From Heterocephalus glaber (taxonomy: Eukaryota; Chordata; Mammalia; Rodentia; Bathyergidae): DNA of 64,000 bases. Under the pieces are notes generated by a model. That model was not told the DNA's origin, ran no database searches, and worked only from the letters and a program-made list of their open reading frames with translations. Below, piece after piece: positions 22,966 to 35,720 of the stretch (the first letter of the stretch is position 1; the number at the start of each line of letters is the position of its first letter). The DNA is taken from contig NW_004624732.1 in the NCBI RefSeq assembly GCF_000247695.1, positions 25,931,110 to 25,995,109 of the forward strand, given 5' to 3'. A program made the position numbers and the translations under genes.

Positions 22966-24770
22966 GGGCCGGCCCCATCACTTGTTCTTCTGCACACAAA
23001 GTGAGCAGAACTCCGGACCAATCCTTAACAGGACCGGCTAGGCCTGGGGGACGGAGGGACCTCTGCATCCCCTTAACCTGAGGGACTCCTCTGTTCCAAG
23101 TCTGCATCATGGCTGAAGCCATTGTGGCCGGTCGAGAGGCAGGTTGAGGTTGCACAGGTGGGCAGAAGCCAAGGCCAACTGCATGGGATGCTTCCCTTCC
23201 CTGAAGCTTTGTGGTCCAACACACCTCTGTCCCTGTCCACCCATGAGGCAGACTTCCACCCTTCCTTGTAATTGTCAAGGAAGAGGGCTGGTGGCTGCCT
23301 TGGCCCTCCAGGAGCTGGTGGCTACCAAGAGCCCTGCCTGGCCATTTTGGACTCCAGAACAGCGTTGTGCCCTGAGGAAGTGCCCTCTGGCTCTGGGACA
23401 CTGTCCACTGCTGCCCCCACACCTGCCCTCAATGCCAGTGTCTTACCAAACAGCAGGAAGCTGGGGCACAGGTGAAAGTTGAGCAGGTACTTTCTACAGA
23501 CATACGCATCATTGGAAGCCCTTACTCACCTTTGGTCACACCTACTCCTGACAGGGACTGGTATGGAATGTGGGCTCTGATGCTTGGGGAGGGGACACGA
23601 ATTTCACTTCTGGGAGCCAGAGTGGGGGTTCGGGGCCCCTGGAATTCTTCGGGAATATTCTGGAGGGTGTATTTTACCAGCCCCTGATAAGGAGCTTCAA
23701 GTTACTCTTTGGAAGTAGAAGAGTACTGCTTTCCAAGAATTCAAACTGTATGGGGGAGATAAGCCCAAGGGAGCCAGAAGCAGGAAAGGTAGGCCTCAAA
23801 ATGGCCCTACTGTTGGACCCCAAAACATAGAGCAGGGCTGAGAGGCAGTGTTTAGCCCTCCCTGTGGAGAAAATATTTCTATGAGCACCAGGTACACCTG
23901 TGCCTTCTCACAGCCATAGGCTTCCTCCTGCCCCTGATATCCCTCCCCAGCTCTCAGCCAGGCCAGGTCCCAGAGCCAGTCCCTTGGTCTTCTTCAGGGC
24001 TCCTCCTGCCCCACCCTACCCCAGGGCAACACCCTCTCTGAGCTCTTGTGACAGTTCTCCGTCAAGTCCCTGTGCTGAACCCTGCCCTGGGGATACCAGG
24101 TCTGGGGAGTGGCCTCTGCCATGGGTTGTTATAAATGTTAGGAAGAAGACAAGAACTGGTTGCTAGCACTCCATGGTGTTATTGGTACAGTAGCTACTCT
24201 TTAAATACCTGCTTTGGCTGGGGGGGATCTCTGAGTACCCTTCCTGCAAGGAGCTTGGCCTTGGAAAATGGAAATGCTCAGGGGTCTTCCAGAATCCTTA
24301 GAACGAGTCTTGGATCCATCTAGTATCACTCAGACAGTAGGTGTCTTGGTGGGCTCCCCAGGGTGCAGGGAGAGGCAGAATGAGATGGAAAGGGAGGGAA
24401 GGAGGGAGGGAGAGACCTGAAGGCTGGGCTGGCCAAGTTCTGGAAATTGTCCTAAGGGGAACATGAGTTTCCCAACGGAGACTCGAGGCCTGGCCCACAT
24501 TTCTCCGTGGACAGAGCACCACTCTGCTGTTGGCCTTTGGTCCATCCACCTCCCCTAGACTGGGAATGCCTTGAGTGTGAGCTTGTCTCACCTAGCATGG
24601 GATCTGGTGTGGGTGTGAGCTCCATAGGTGTTTCCTGAAGTTTGAGGGCCAATTCACATGAGGCCTGCCCTGCTCCAGTAGGAGAGCAGTGAGCTAAGGT
24701 TCACTGAGCACTTTTAAGGCCAGTCCCTGAGGTCCTGAGCCAGGCCAAGGTGAAGTAGCCTGTCCTTGAA
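22966..24770. other. Intergenic stretch upstream of STEAP3, no gene recognised
   Basis: Moderately GC-rich proximal upstream DNA. A GGGA/GGAA-rich patch lies near 24387-24416. Short open frames in several frames have no recognisable domain. Regulatory elements are possible but unproven. Confidence 0.45.
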
Positions 24771-24774
24771 AGGC

Positions 24775-25055
24775 ATTTATTGTGCCATGTTACTCCTCTG
24801 CACAAAACTCCCCCTGGCTCCCTCGGTCTCAGAGAAGACCAAGTCCTTGGAATGGTGGACAAGGCCCAGCATAATTAACTGGCTCTTACCCTCGTCTTCC
24901 ATCGCCCTCTCTTCACACTCCACCCTGGCCAGCTGGCTTCCCTTTTCCTCAAACACATTAGGCAGGGTTCTTGGCCTAATGTTGGCCACTGCTCTGGCTG
25001 CCTCCTGGGCCTGATCTCCATGACCCCTCCCTTTCGCCAAATCTTTGCTGAAATA
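24775..25055 (+). repeat. L2 LINE fragment
   Basis: The segment follows the L2 ORF 3' region: actccccctggctccctcgg, gaccaagtccttggaatggt, acaaggcccagcataatta, then a CT-rich run with cctcctgggcctgatctcc. Confidence 0.6.
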
Positions 25056-25059
25056 TGGT

Positions 25060-26370
25060 CTGTGTGACACAGGGCTCCTGGGCACCCTGTTCTCCTGTGT
25101 ATGCCCAGTGCTGGTGCACTGCTGATACAGCCAATCCATTCTTGCATTCATGTTTGCACGTGGAGTTGCTGAACATGCTATTTATGGCACTCTTGAGATC
25201 ACCCTTTTCCTTGAAGACAAGGCTACTCCTTTGGCTGAGAAGACAAGAGTAGTCAGGATGAGAATCTAGACTCATCTGTTACCTGGACTGGAAAGGAGTG
25301 GAACACTCTTCATTCTTAGCCCCATGGACTGATCCAGCATTTTACAGGCCAGGACAAAGCACATCCATTTTATGAGATTGAAAGATTTGACTATTAAAAC
25401 AAGACAGCCAGAGGAAGCTATGGGCTCTGATGGACTCTGACAGCCCCTGCCAGGAGCCAGGCCACCTGGATCTGGTCCCATCTGGGCTGGGCAGGGTGGG
25501 CTTTGGCACCAGGAAAGGCACTGCTCCACACCAATGCTCTCCTTCTACTTGACCAGGTGCCAAAAGACATGGCCAAACTTTTGGGGTGAAGTGGAATGGG
25601 GACAAGCTGCCCTGGTGTGGGAGGAGGGACCCTGAAGGAGACTTGGAAAGTAGAGGAATTGTCTTTGCCATCATGATGACCCAGTGTGGGGGACATGGCT
25701 ACACTCAGTGCAGGGAAGGAATGGTCTGTGAGGCAGGCTGGCAGATTGTACTGGAGCCTGAAGTTTAGACATACAGACTGCTTTCCGTGGCACACTGTCA
25801 TGAACCCATGGTGCAGACTGCATGGCATTATCAAGTGTGGCTTAGGGGCCATTGGGGACTGCTCCATGTGTACCCCAATATCCCTGCACTGCAGAGTTTG
25901 GTACCCTGCTATGGTATAAGAATGCCATAGCCTCTCCTCCAGTCCTCTCTTGAAACCTTAGCTCTCCAGGGAGGAAAAGGTATCTGAGCTCAAGGTAGTG
26001 AGAAACTGCCCACAGGGAGATTTAACTGTGACCAATACAAGGGTGTGGAGGAGGTTCTAGAGGCAGGTGCTTGGGGTACAGTGGGAAGAGGACTGAGGGT
26101 AGTGTGGGTCATTTCTCTGAGGGAGCTCCCTGGCACACAGTGGGTACTTAATAAACTTTTATGTGCTGGCTTGTGACTGGATCAAGGTAGCCCACTGGAA
26201 TGCAGAAGTCCTGACCACACCTCCAGGAAGTGTGTGCTGGGCCCAGGAATAGGTTCTCCACATCTGTTACAGATGCAAGTGTTGCCTTTCCAGCAGAAGA
26301 GGTCAGAAACAACTGAAGAAACCTGGGCCTCTGCCCTTGCTACTCCAAAGGTGGTGCCCATGATGGCCTG
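25060..26370. other. Intergenic stretch, no gene recognised
   Basis: No confident exon. An L2-like 3' tail is visible near 26135-26180 (ctggcacacagtgggtactt, aataaactttt). Confidence 0.4.
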
Positions 26371-26374
26371 GGAA

Positions 26375-26470
26375 GTTTTGAGAGTTACAGAGCTCCCAAA
26401 TTAGAAGCGCATTTTAACAAGACCCCCTAGGAAATTGTCTGCATATAAAAGTTTGAAAGCCCTGGTTTAC
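26375..26470 (+). mobile_element. MER5-like hAT fragment
   Basis: gcgcattttaacaagacccc, ctaggaaattgtctgcatat, aagtttgaaagccctggttt match the 3' half of MER5A from memory. Confidence 0.5.
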
Positions 26471-26752
26471 CGTACAGCTGAGGAAACTCCCAGCTCCTTG
26501 CCTGCCTGGGTCAAGGGAGGTCAACAGAGAACTCTCATTGGATAACAGTCATCCTCACCTATTGCGCTTTCATATTGTACTCTGCTTTCGAAAGGGCCCT
26601 TGGTAGTCTATAGACTCAGGTCATCTGCTTTTGAATTTCTGTAAATGTGAAGTCAATGACTCTACCCTCCACAACACTCAGTGCCTATTACACAAAGCTT
26701 CAAGAGAAAAAAAAGTATGCCGACTCCTTTCTAGTGCATGTTATTTCCTTTT

Positions 26753-26830
26753 TTTTGGTATTAGGGATTGATCTCAGGACCTTGCTCTTATAAGGCAGGC
26801 ACAGTGCCGATGAGCTAAATTCCCAGCCCA
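26753..26830 (-). repeat. ID-like SINE
   Basis: ttttggtattagggattgat to gagctaaattcccagccc. Flanks gttatttcctttt (26740-26752) and gttacttcccttt (26831-26843) form an imperfect target-site duplication. Confidence 0.87.
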
Positions 26831-28250
26831 GTTACTTCCCTTTTTATGTTCTTTAACATATTATCCTTATTAAACGTATTTCAATTCTACTTTCTTCTTT
26901 CCTACTCCATGATATTTCTGTGTCTAGTTTACTATTAACCTTATTGTTAAACTTTCCAAATTAAAGCTATTTCAAATAGCCTCTGGAACAACTCTATAAA
27001 CAAAAATAAATTTAATAGACACTTACATTACAGTGGAGAATCTCCCTTTCCCCCTGACCGCTGTCATTCTTTCAGAGCCAAGTATCTCCTCTGCTGGATT
27101 TTGGGAAAAGGGCAGAGGATTGGAAGAAGTATATCTCTTGGCATTCTGCCAGGAGTTAGAAGAAAAGAAACCTCAACAGCTGGGCTTCGCTCCATGCCAT
27201 ATGCTGCCCCCTGCTTCCTCCCTGCCCATCAACCCAGCTCACCAGGTGTGTCCATGCCAGGTGACTTTCCGCAGCCCTGGGCAGGGATGGTGGGGCAGGC
27301 AACCTGGTCACCAGGAACCTCCTCTGCCATTTCACTGTATGCTGCTCCTTCTGCTGCTGGGACCCTTGGTTGGGTGGCTGGAGTTTACTCAGCACAGCTC
27401 CTGTGGTGGAGACCAGTATGAGCTGAGGCTCAAGGGTGACAGGTCACAGCTCCACCCAGCCAGGCCAGAGCTGCAGGTCAGTGGCCTCAGGGTCATCTGC
27501 AAACACACTGAGGTCAAGGGCAGAGATAAGGCTAGTGATGTGACTACCTGTGGAGTTCTTTGCTTCCTTGGTTTTGGCCTCCAATGGGAGTTGAGGGAAA
27601 GAAAGTGAAGTTTCTTAACATTCTGTGCCACTTGAGACTGTGCAAAACAAATGGGATCAACACCATTTTTTTCAGAGGATGATATGATTTGCTTGGCATT
27701 ATGCAGTGTGGAAATGGCCTACCTGGGATTGGAACCAGGCCCCCTCCACTCCACTCCCAAATCCTTCCCTACCTCTTTCTTGGCTCCTATGGGCAGGGAC
27801 CTGAATGCCTTTAGCAAAAGGAGGTGGGGCCAGCAAGATATGAAGGTACAACAGGCACAGTGCAAGCAGAATGACTGGTGGGAGATCATTCTGTCCAAAA
27901 CACTCCTTGTAATGCACCCAGCTTGCCTAGGGAGATCTCAGCAGCTGTCCCCAGCCTCTTGGCAAGGTTGGCTCCAGGCTGCATCAACTAGCTGGAAAGC
28001 AGCTTCCCAGAATGGTTCTATCAATTCTAACTAGCTGACTTCAGGGACACTACACAAAGGCCATCATTCAGAGTCACCTTTAGACAATGCTCCTGGTTGC
28101 AGCATGGGAGAAACCAAGGCCCTGCAGGAGAAAAAGTAGATAATGGCCCTGTCCAGACCTCTGGGCCACAGCCAGCCAGGCTTGGGGCTTCCTGGGAAGA
28201 AGAAGAGCAAGGTATTGGCCTCTGGAAGTATCTATGGGGTAAAGGAACAT
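26831..28250. other. Intergenic stretch, no gene recognised
   Basis: AT-rich to about 27.03 kb, then average composition. A 191-codon open frame starts at 27033 (plus) but has no recognisable domain, no splice context and ordinary composition; I do not call it a gene. Confidence 0.45.
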
Positions 28251-28254
28251 GCAT

Positions 28255-28420
28255 GGGCTTTGAAACCCTATAGACCTGTGTTCAAATTCCTGGATCTTCT
28301 CCACTGAGTTTCACCATTTCCTCCACCTCAAATGGGAATGTATATACCTCATCAGCTGGTTGTGGGCATTGGGTGAGACGTTACCAGGAAAGAGCCGGAA
28401 ATTAGCAGGTGTTCATTAAA
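28255..28420 (+). repeat. MIR SINE
   Basis: gacctgtgttcaaattcctg, gagtttcaccatttcctcca, cctcaaatgggaatgtatat and gttgtgggcattgggtgaga are MIR-like in order. Confidence 0.6.
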
Positions 28421-28432
28421 AAGCAGTCAACT

Positions 28433-28617
28433 CAGTTGAGCATGGTGGCACAGGCTTGTAATCCCAGCACTCTTGGAGCCTGAAGCAGGAGAACTGCAAG
28501 TTCAAGCCCAACCTGGGCAACTTAATGAGACCCCATCTCAAAATAAAAAAATAAAAGAAGCCTGGAGCTGTAGCTTAGTGCATAGTCCCTGTGTTAAATC
28601 CCTAGTGTGGAGGAAAA

Positions 28618-28681
<64 letters not shown>
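28433..28681 (+). repeat. B1-ID dimeric SINE with (GAAA)n tail
   Basis: gagcatggtggcacaggctt, gtaatcccagcac, cagcaggag-type core, A-rich linker, ID half gagctgtagcttagtgc. From 28616 to 28681 the tail is about sixteen AAAG units. Confidence 0.88.
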
Positions 28682-29729
28682 ATAACAGCTTGATATAGGG
28701 GGAATAAAATATCTCCCAACCAGCTATATATCAGGTATGCCTAGTTTGTGTTCCCTAAAATCGAAGAGATTAGGAGTAGGAAAATTTTATTGAGAGATAT
28801 AGCTTCTGAGAGATAAGGAGGTCCTGAAAGTCAGTGAGCCTACTATCAAAGAAAGTTTTATAGAGTAAACTACAAGGTGGGTACCAAATCATGAAGTGGA
28901 TACAACATTGGTCAAAACTACGAGCAACCAATAAGATTATAAGTATAGTTGCTTAGGTGATATTGATCCAATGGGGATGCAGGTCATGTAGCAAGTGTAC
29001 GTGGAAAGAATAAAGACCTTTTTAGGAAGGGATGGATCAGGAGGCCCTAATCACTCACCTGGGTGACTGATGTCTATCTAGACTTTATTGGACTAGGTGA
29101 TACCAGTTATCTTATCCCTGGGAAGGCATGTAGGCCTGGTCATTCTGTTTTTATCTTGAGGCCTGACCTTCAGATGCTCCTCCAGCCAAAATTGCAATGT
29201 GTTCTCATCTTCTTCCCTGACTCTCTCGAGGGCCCAGCCCTGTCTGACTGCATATAAAATTTCTGCCTCACTTAGCTGTCTATAATAAGCTCATCAGAGA
29301 GGAAAAGAAGGGGTGTTCAGAGAGAAGAAAGCAGACTGCTAAAAAAGCCAGTTCCTCCAGGAAATAAGTCTCTAGGCAGGCAGGCAGTGGATGCCAGCCC
29401 CTTCTCTCTGTCCCACATAGTTCTGCTTCAGTGGCTGGCCACCTTGTAGACTCTTCTTGCTGGACCTCACATTCCTGTCTGGTTGAGGTATCTGAAGTCC
29501 TAATGTTGAAAACACCCACCTCTGCTGTGAGAAGTGCTGGGAACAGGCCCTGCTCTGTGCAGGGTTTAGGGGCTGGAGAGGCACAGCAGGAGCCGAGGCT
29601 GGGGGATGAGGGGCCGATGAAGGGAGGCCTGGTTTGCCTTTGTTGAGAAGCGAGCCTTGACTATGCTGGCAGCAGGTGCCTGGGAAGATCCTGGGAGGCC
29701 TGAGTGTTGCTAATAATAATAGTGAGGGC
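28682..29729. other. Intergenic stretch, no gene recognised
   Basis: The 28.69-29.28 kb block resembles degraded LTR or LINE sequence (AT-rich, gataagga, aagaataaagacc) but I cannot assign a family. No exon seen. Confidence 0.35.
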
Positions 29730-29935
29730 TTTTTTGAGGGCTTGCCACATACCAACTACTGTTCTAAGCATTAAGCATTAGCACTGTATTAAGTCAGTTA
29801 ATCCTTAGAGTGTATTTTGGCTGTTTTCAAATACAGAAACTGAGAGGCATGAGATGGTTAAGTCACTGTCTGATGTGACATAGTTTGGAATGGTGATCAA
29901 CCAGGTATTCAACCCACTGGTCTGTTTAGTGGCCA
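29730..29935 (-). repeat. MIR SINE
   Basis: gggcttgccacataccaact, actgttctaagcattaagc, tcagttaatccttagagtg, aaatacagaaactgagaggc, and a diverged accession tail. Orientation is tentative. Confidence 0.65.
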
Positions 29936-30031
29936 TGCCCACCCCCACATCCTTGTGGTCCAGATGTCCTCACTCACCACAGGGGTGCCTCTCCTGGGCA
30001 GTGTGGGGAAGGTTGATCCACAGAAGAGATG

Positions 30032-30129
30032 AGGCTGGGGTTGTAGCTCACTAGTAGAGCATGTGCTTAGTATGGGTGAAGCCCTGGGTTCCACCCCCAG
30101 GATTGCATTGAAAAAAATTAAAAAGAAAG
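30032..30129 (+). repeat. ID-like SINE
   Basis: ggctggggttgtagctcact, agtagagcatgtgcttagta, aagccctgggttccacccc, followed by an A-rich tail. The Pol III A and B boxes are intact-looking. Confidence 0.9.
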
Positions 30130-30384
30130 ATGCAAGTCTGGGACAGGTCTAATGAGCAACAGGCAGACAGAGTTGTCCTGGCTGTAAGCAGGTTGCCAGC
30201 TGGTCCCCCAGGCCAGCAGTTGCCTTTCACTCAAAGTTTAAGGCCTCTGACCCAGAGCGAAAGGCTGCAAAAATGCCATTTGCCCAAGCCCAGACCTTTC
30301 ACCTACCAAGCCCAGGAAGGGAAGCCCTGCAAGGCCTGTGGTAGCCTTACCTACTGACTTGACACATAGAAAGGACAGGCTTTG

Positions 30385-30470
30385 CTTGTTTGTTTGCAGT
30401 GCTGGGCATGGAACTCTGGGTCTTGAGCAAGGTAGGCAAGAGCTCTAGCCCTGAGCCATACCCTCAGGCC
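30385..30470 (-). repeat. ID-like SINE
   Basis: Reverse-complement ID body: gtgctgggcatggaactctg, gtaggcaagagctctagccc, ctgagccataccctcaggcc. Confidence 0.75.
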
Positions 30471-30474
30471 TGCC

Positions 30475-31630
30475 TTTGTTTTGGCAGAAGATTTCCTCAG
30501 GTGGAGGAGGCAATTTCAAGCAGAGTCTCTCCGTGTGGTTGGAGGGCAGAAGCCAGACAAAGCCAGAGGGACCTCGATTCTGAGGCAGCTCACAAAGCCT
30601 CTGAGTGTGTCAAAGTGCCAGTCCTTAAAGGTATCATTTTCAGAGCCTCAGTGGTTCCATTTCCTCTGATATAAAATGAAGGACCTCAAACAGTGTGAGG
30701 AAACAAGTCTTTGCAGATGCCTTTGGGAATGAGGTGCATAGACAAGGGTGGGAATTCAGGCTCTTACCCACCCCATTCATATGCAGACCAGAGCTTTTAT
30801 CTCATGTACAAGGGAGGTCATACTGTTGATCCTGAGTTAGACATCATTAAAGTCCCCTCAGTGTCTAAGCTTCTAATCTGGCCAATTTAGGGCCAGTTAG
30901 AGAATCAGAGGTGCCAAGGCCCAGCCTTCCCCAGTTAGCAGAACTTCTGGTGGAGCCACCAAAGGCAATGGACAGTAGCTCTTAAGGAGCACTGGGAACA
31001 GTGCAGGGCAGGCCCAGGGGAGATGTTTTCTGCCGGGGTGGTGAAGGGCTCTCATCATGAAGCCACCACTCTGCTGATGCCCCTTCCTTGAACACAGAGC
31101 TGCCTGAACATAGTGATTGACTACAAGACACACTAGGAATATACAACACATGCAGATTTATGCTAATACCATGCAAATGCAGCTAGCCTTAGGCTGGGTG
31201 CCCTGGGATGGCAGCTGGCTGGGGTGAAGTGCCTCTGTTTCTTACTTCTGACTTTGCCTTAGATCTTCAGAGGACTTTGCAGAGACAGACCCACAAGATT
31301 CCCTCTGCACATTCCCTCTTTTCAGCAGGCTTCAGCAGGAGACAAAAAGGTATGATGGAGCACCAACTTTGAGTAGGTCCCATGAAGCAGGAAAGGACAT
31401 GGCACAGAGTGGACACCAGAGAGGAAAGCTGCAGGCTCATTTTAGGGCTTTGCACAGACTGACTGAGGAGTGGATACAAAGGGCAGTGAGGCTTGGAGAG
31501 GTACAGCCCCACAGCCAGAGGGAGGAGCTGGAATCCCATCTGTGGCTGCCTGACTCTGGTTCTGCTTGCTGCCTTCACCATGTACTGTGGAGGGTACTGG
31601 GGTGCTGTGCCACCTGGCTAATACATAATG
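30475..31630. other. Intergenic stretch, no gene recognised
   Basis: Average composition. Short open frames only. No family-level repeat recognised. Confidence 0.4.
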
Positions 31631-31639
31631 CATAGGTTT

Positions 31640-32040
31640 GTATGTGTTTACTGTCATGCCTGACTGGAGTGAGACCTTCTCAACAAACATGCCTCACTCA
31701 GCAAACAACAGGATACCACTAAAGGGCCATGCAGTCCTCAGTAAACAGAACGGATGGCCATAAAGGAAATTTAGGACAGGGCATACAATCTCCCTGGTGC
31801 AGAGAAGCCCAGTATTATCTACACACCTGCACTGACCATCCTGGGAACTTTGACCCCATGCATTCCATTCCAGATTCCTTAAAATTACAATCCCCATCCC
31901 CAAACCCTATGCAAACTTTGCTTCTTCTCTCTTCAGCTGCTGACATCTTTCTTGATCTCAGCTTGCCTGCACCCAGGCAGAATAAATCAGCTCTTATTGC
32001 TCACACAAAGCCTGCCCTAGTGGTTTCTCATGCACCTTTT
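31640..32040 (+). mobile_element. Possible solo LTR of an endogenous retrovirus
   Basis: Long CA/CT-rich sequence leads to AATAAA at 31981-31986, followed about 15 bases on by a cttattgctcaca-type R/U5 motif, an arrangement common in ERV LTRs. No gag, pol or env remnant is adjacent. Boundaries are uncertain and no target-site duplication was found. Confidence 0.35.
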
Positions 32041-32043
32041 GTT

Positions 32044-32116
32044 ACATGTACCTACCATGCATGAGGCCCTGAGTTTCATCCCCAGTGTAGCCCAATAAGT
32101 AAACAAATAAATAAAT
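32044..32116 (+). repeat. ID-like SINE fragment
   Basis: 5'-truncated ID: ctaccatgcatgaggccctg, agtttcatccccagtgtagc, then an (AAAT)n-like tail. Confidence 0.75.
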
Positions 32117-32561
32117 GTTGGAAATAATATGAAAGTGTGTGGTGACGGGCATGGAGCCTCCAGAGCCTCTGATCCTGATTGCCTTCCCATCCTTGCCATG
32201 ATGTCCAAACATGGCTGCCCCAGAGCACCTCTCCATTTCCAGCCCCAGTGCCTGGCTTAGTATGTGTTTTTCTCATCTTCAGAATGAAAGCTCATCTTCA
32301 GAATGCTTAAAGGTTATTTCAGCTACTGAGGATCTTTGCTATTTTCTCAAATCAGTGCTGTCCAAGCCAGAATGTAGTTTGGGGTGGTGGAGGTGAGGTT
32401 TTCTTGCTCTTAGGGTGGGATGTTCTCCTAGCAAGTTATCTGGGAAGGAAGTTACTGGAGATAGGCGAGAGAAGGAGGGCCTTGGACTTGGGGGAAGGAG
32501 GGCCTTTTGTGTCTGGAGAGTCTGGAGCCTGAACAATCAGAAGTGGAGAAGGAAAAGCCTC

Positions 32562-32567
<6 letters not shown>

Positions 32568-32606
<39 letters not shown>

Positions 32607-32622
32607 CAGGCGGGGGGGGGGG
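32568..32622. repeat. (TG)n microsatellite followed by an 11-G run
   Basis: About nineteen TG units end at 32605; after ggcaggc, a run of eleven G follows (32612-32622). Confidence 0.92.
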
Positions 32623-32629
32623 CGTCTCT

Positions 32630-35600
32630 GTCTTTCTCTGAGCACACCCTCTTCTATCCTCAGCCAGGCAAGTTCTGAGGCCATAGCTACAGACTGAGTA
32701 GAGCTCTCCAGCCAGGTTGAGGTCTGTGTGAGCTGAGAGGGCTGGATTTGGGCTAACTCCAAGCTTTTGCTTTAAATCAGAGCTGAGCTTTGTTGTGCAA
32801 GCAGGAATCTCATTCCTTCTTCAAAGAAAGCAGGGAGTTAGTGAGCCCCAGTAGAGAGTGCTCATCTTGAGATAAGAGAGAAGATATAAAATCAGGTAGA
32901 AAGGAGGCAAGGAAGTCAACATTTTAATAAATTGTACTTTAAAGAAAAACTGCAGCTTCAGAACACAAGCCCAGTTTATTTACTTGTTTTCCTTCTCCCC
33001 AAACAGCAAAGCTGGGCAATTCCCTTTCAGCTGCAAAGGGACCTGCCTATTCCCTTTTACTTATAAGTGATCCTCTTTCACTCATGTATGGACCACTTTT
33101 TTGGCATTTCCCCTAGGAACAGACCATTATCTCACTAGGGATGGGCCATCCTCCCCCACCCATTAAAACTAAGACTTAAGACTATAGATTATTGAATTCC
33201 ACAGATTTCCACCTCCCAAAACACATAAAGACCCCGATCTCCCAACTGTATTGTGCCTCAGTTCTTTGAGCACCTGCTCTCTGCTCTTGGGTGCATCCTA
33301 TATCTTCCACTGAGAAATCCTTCTCATGCTTCTTTTACTGACACGTCCTGAAAATTCTTCTTCTATGACAGGAGTCTGCAAACCCACATACTTCTGTTAA
33401 AGAGGTGGGCTAAATTCCTTATTTCAGCCTCGGGGACCCTCAGACCTAGCCCATGACAATCTCACATGGTCATCAACATCAATGAGACATCAACACAGTG
33501 ACCAGACCGTAGGCTGGGGGAAGACTGCTCAATCAGAGCCCGGGGAGATAATTTTTGGGAAATACACAGAAATCCTGGTAGTGGGGTGGGGCAGGCACAT
33601 GTACTTCAAAGGGGATAAACCTCTGGGTAGATGGTGGTGAGATCTTGAGCTATAGATTTCAGCCTCAGAAGCAAGTACACAGGGAGCAGGTACAATTACG
33701 GGTAAAATAAGATGTCAAACCCCACAGTAGAGACCTGAGTCCTTGTCAGAGGGCAAGCCAGAATTGATGGTGGCAGGGAGAGCCAGACTGGGCCAACCCT
33801 GGGCCTGCTGCCCAAGCAGGGCAGGGGTGGGGGAAGGCCCACTTGGGAGGGGATGGAGGCTCAGCTTGTGTCACAGAACCGTTATTGAGGTGAGTGACCA
33901 CCATCCTCAGTAATGCCCTTGGAGAGGGGCTCCTCTCAGGGGCTCACACAGCATGCTGTGGCCCTAGGAACAGAAGTAGGACAGCTGGTGCTTTCAGCCT
34001 TTGGGACAGGAGAATGAAGAGGAAAACAAGGACTCTGACCCACACAGAATTCATAAAGTGGGTTTGGGGTCCAATTGAGGACTGGGGTGTCTCTGACATG
34101 GACCCTACTTGAGTCTCAGGCCTGGGAAGCCCCCTTTGACCCCTGCCTGAGACTCTGCCCCCTCACCTCGAGGGCTTCCTATCTGTCCTATGCACTAAAG
34201 ACAGGCCCACATTCCTCATTCAGCCCTAAAGGCTCTTTCTTGGGGCAGAAGCCTCACCTTAGTGCCCTCTGGGCAGTGCTCCTACAGAACCAGAGGCAGG
34301 AGAGTGGAGGCAAGGGCTAGAAGCCCTGGGGCTCCCTCTGCTGTCACTAGACTCCTCACTGGTGCAGCCAGAGCCCTGTTGCCTTTGTGTTGGGCACTAA
34401 ACATTATCATACAACCTTTAACCTCACGACTTTCTTTTTGTTGGAACTTCAAACTGTTGCTACAATTTTAAATAGATTTTATGTTGTTTAAACAACACAT
34501 ACAGGAAAATCTGAAAAAGTTAAAGAAATATATAAACAATGACATAACAGAATATAAAAATTAACTGCAAGAAAAGTGAAAGTTAAAAATACTCTCAAAT
34601 ACATAAAGTTTCTAGAATCTGTTCTTTAAATGCATCCTGCGAATGGTATTTTCAAATCATCTTCTTGTTCTTCACAGGCAAGGCCTAGATTACCAAAGTC
34701 CAAAATTCCAGTTCTCTGAAAGGAATCATTTCCCCACAGTGTTTCTTGCTTATATCTACAAACAAGCAACTTGAGGCTTTTAAAGATGCCAGCTTTTTAT
34801 TCTGCAAAAATACTGGACATGTTGAGCTGCCTCAGCTCCTTCCTTACTGTAGTAAGTGAAACACCTAAGAGCCCTGACCAGCTCCATGCTAGCCTACCAT
34901 TGGCTCCAGCCTCTAACTATGCAGGACTGTAAAAGCTGGGGAGAAACATGGGGAAGGTTAAGGGAGAAATGAAGTCAAGTTTGGGATGGAACAATCTAGA
35001 CTTTTATGGGCAATCGCCTTCCCACTGTTCAGATAAAGAACTAGGAATAGATAGGTGAGTAAGTCAAAGGTACCAGGCCTTTTAGGGAATCCTGGGTTCC
35101 TGTAGGACACAAGAGTCGATACTTCTGACCCCATTATAACCAACCACAGGTTCAATGCGGGTGTGTGGCTGGGACAGTCCTTTACCTGTGCCCCGCCCCC
35201 AACTAGGCTCCAGTGTACAGAGCACCCAAAAGGAATGACCAACCCAGCCCAAAGTAGCCATGATGCTCTCTATCACAAAAAACCTGACAAGTGGCCACAG
35301 GCAGGGTGTGCAAACTTTGGTTTGCAACTTTGTTAGAGAGTGAGACCTACATGCTGGAGCCGGTCAGGGCCCTGGAGGGGATAGGAGGGCAGGCAGGCTC
35401 ACCTGCGGTTCTCTATGCACTCAGTCAGAGAGACTCCCAAGCCACATTTCACATTCTTCCTTTCTGGGCCTTCTGCAGCCTCTCAGATGTTAGCACCAGA
35501 AGATGGTGGGGCAGAGGCCTTGCCCAAGCCACCACAACTGTCAGTGGCAGCCCCAGCCTCAGTCCCAGCTTTACCACTTAGTGGGCCAGACTGTTTCTTT

Positions 35601-35640
35601 TGAATTGGTACAGGTAGATGTTTCTTTAGTGAGGGATATA
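32630..35640. other. Intergenic stretch, no gene recognised
   Basis: The 33.0-33.44 kb part (acataaagaccccgatctcc, gtgcctcagttctttgagca) is LTR-like but unassigned. The 34.39-34.80 kb part is AT-rich, non-repetitive and could be a non-coding element. No exons supported. Confidence 0.35.
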
Positions 35641-35645
35641 TGTGT

Positions 35646-35720
35646 TTATTTATTTTTGTGCTGCTGAGGTCCTTGAACATGCTAGGCAAGACCTCTACTC
35701 CCAAGCCACACTCTCAGCCC
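35646..35720 (-). repeat. ID-like SINE
   Basis: tttatttatttttgtgctgc, gaacatgctaggcaagacct, ctactcccaagccacactct, cagccc: reverse-complement ID with an AAAT-type tail. Confidence 0.8.

Noticed and set aside
22187..23041. 284-codon plus-strand open frame across the CpG island (and overlapping frames on both strands)
   Set aside because: High GC depletes stop codons; the translation is Pro/Gly/Arg-rich noise with no domain, and the island is explained by the STEAP3 promoter.
27033..27608. 191-codon plus-strand open frame
   Set aside because: No recognisable domain, no splice context, ordinary composition.
33000..33440. Possible further LTR (acataaagaccccgatctcc..gtgcctcagttc)
   Set aside because: Only promoter-like phrases; no polyA signal at a suitable distance and no ends, so not called as a feature.
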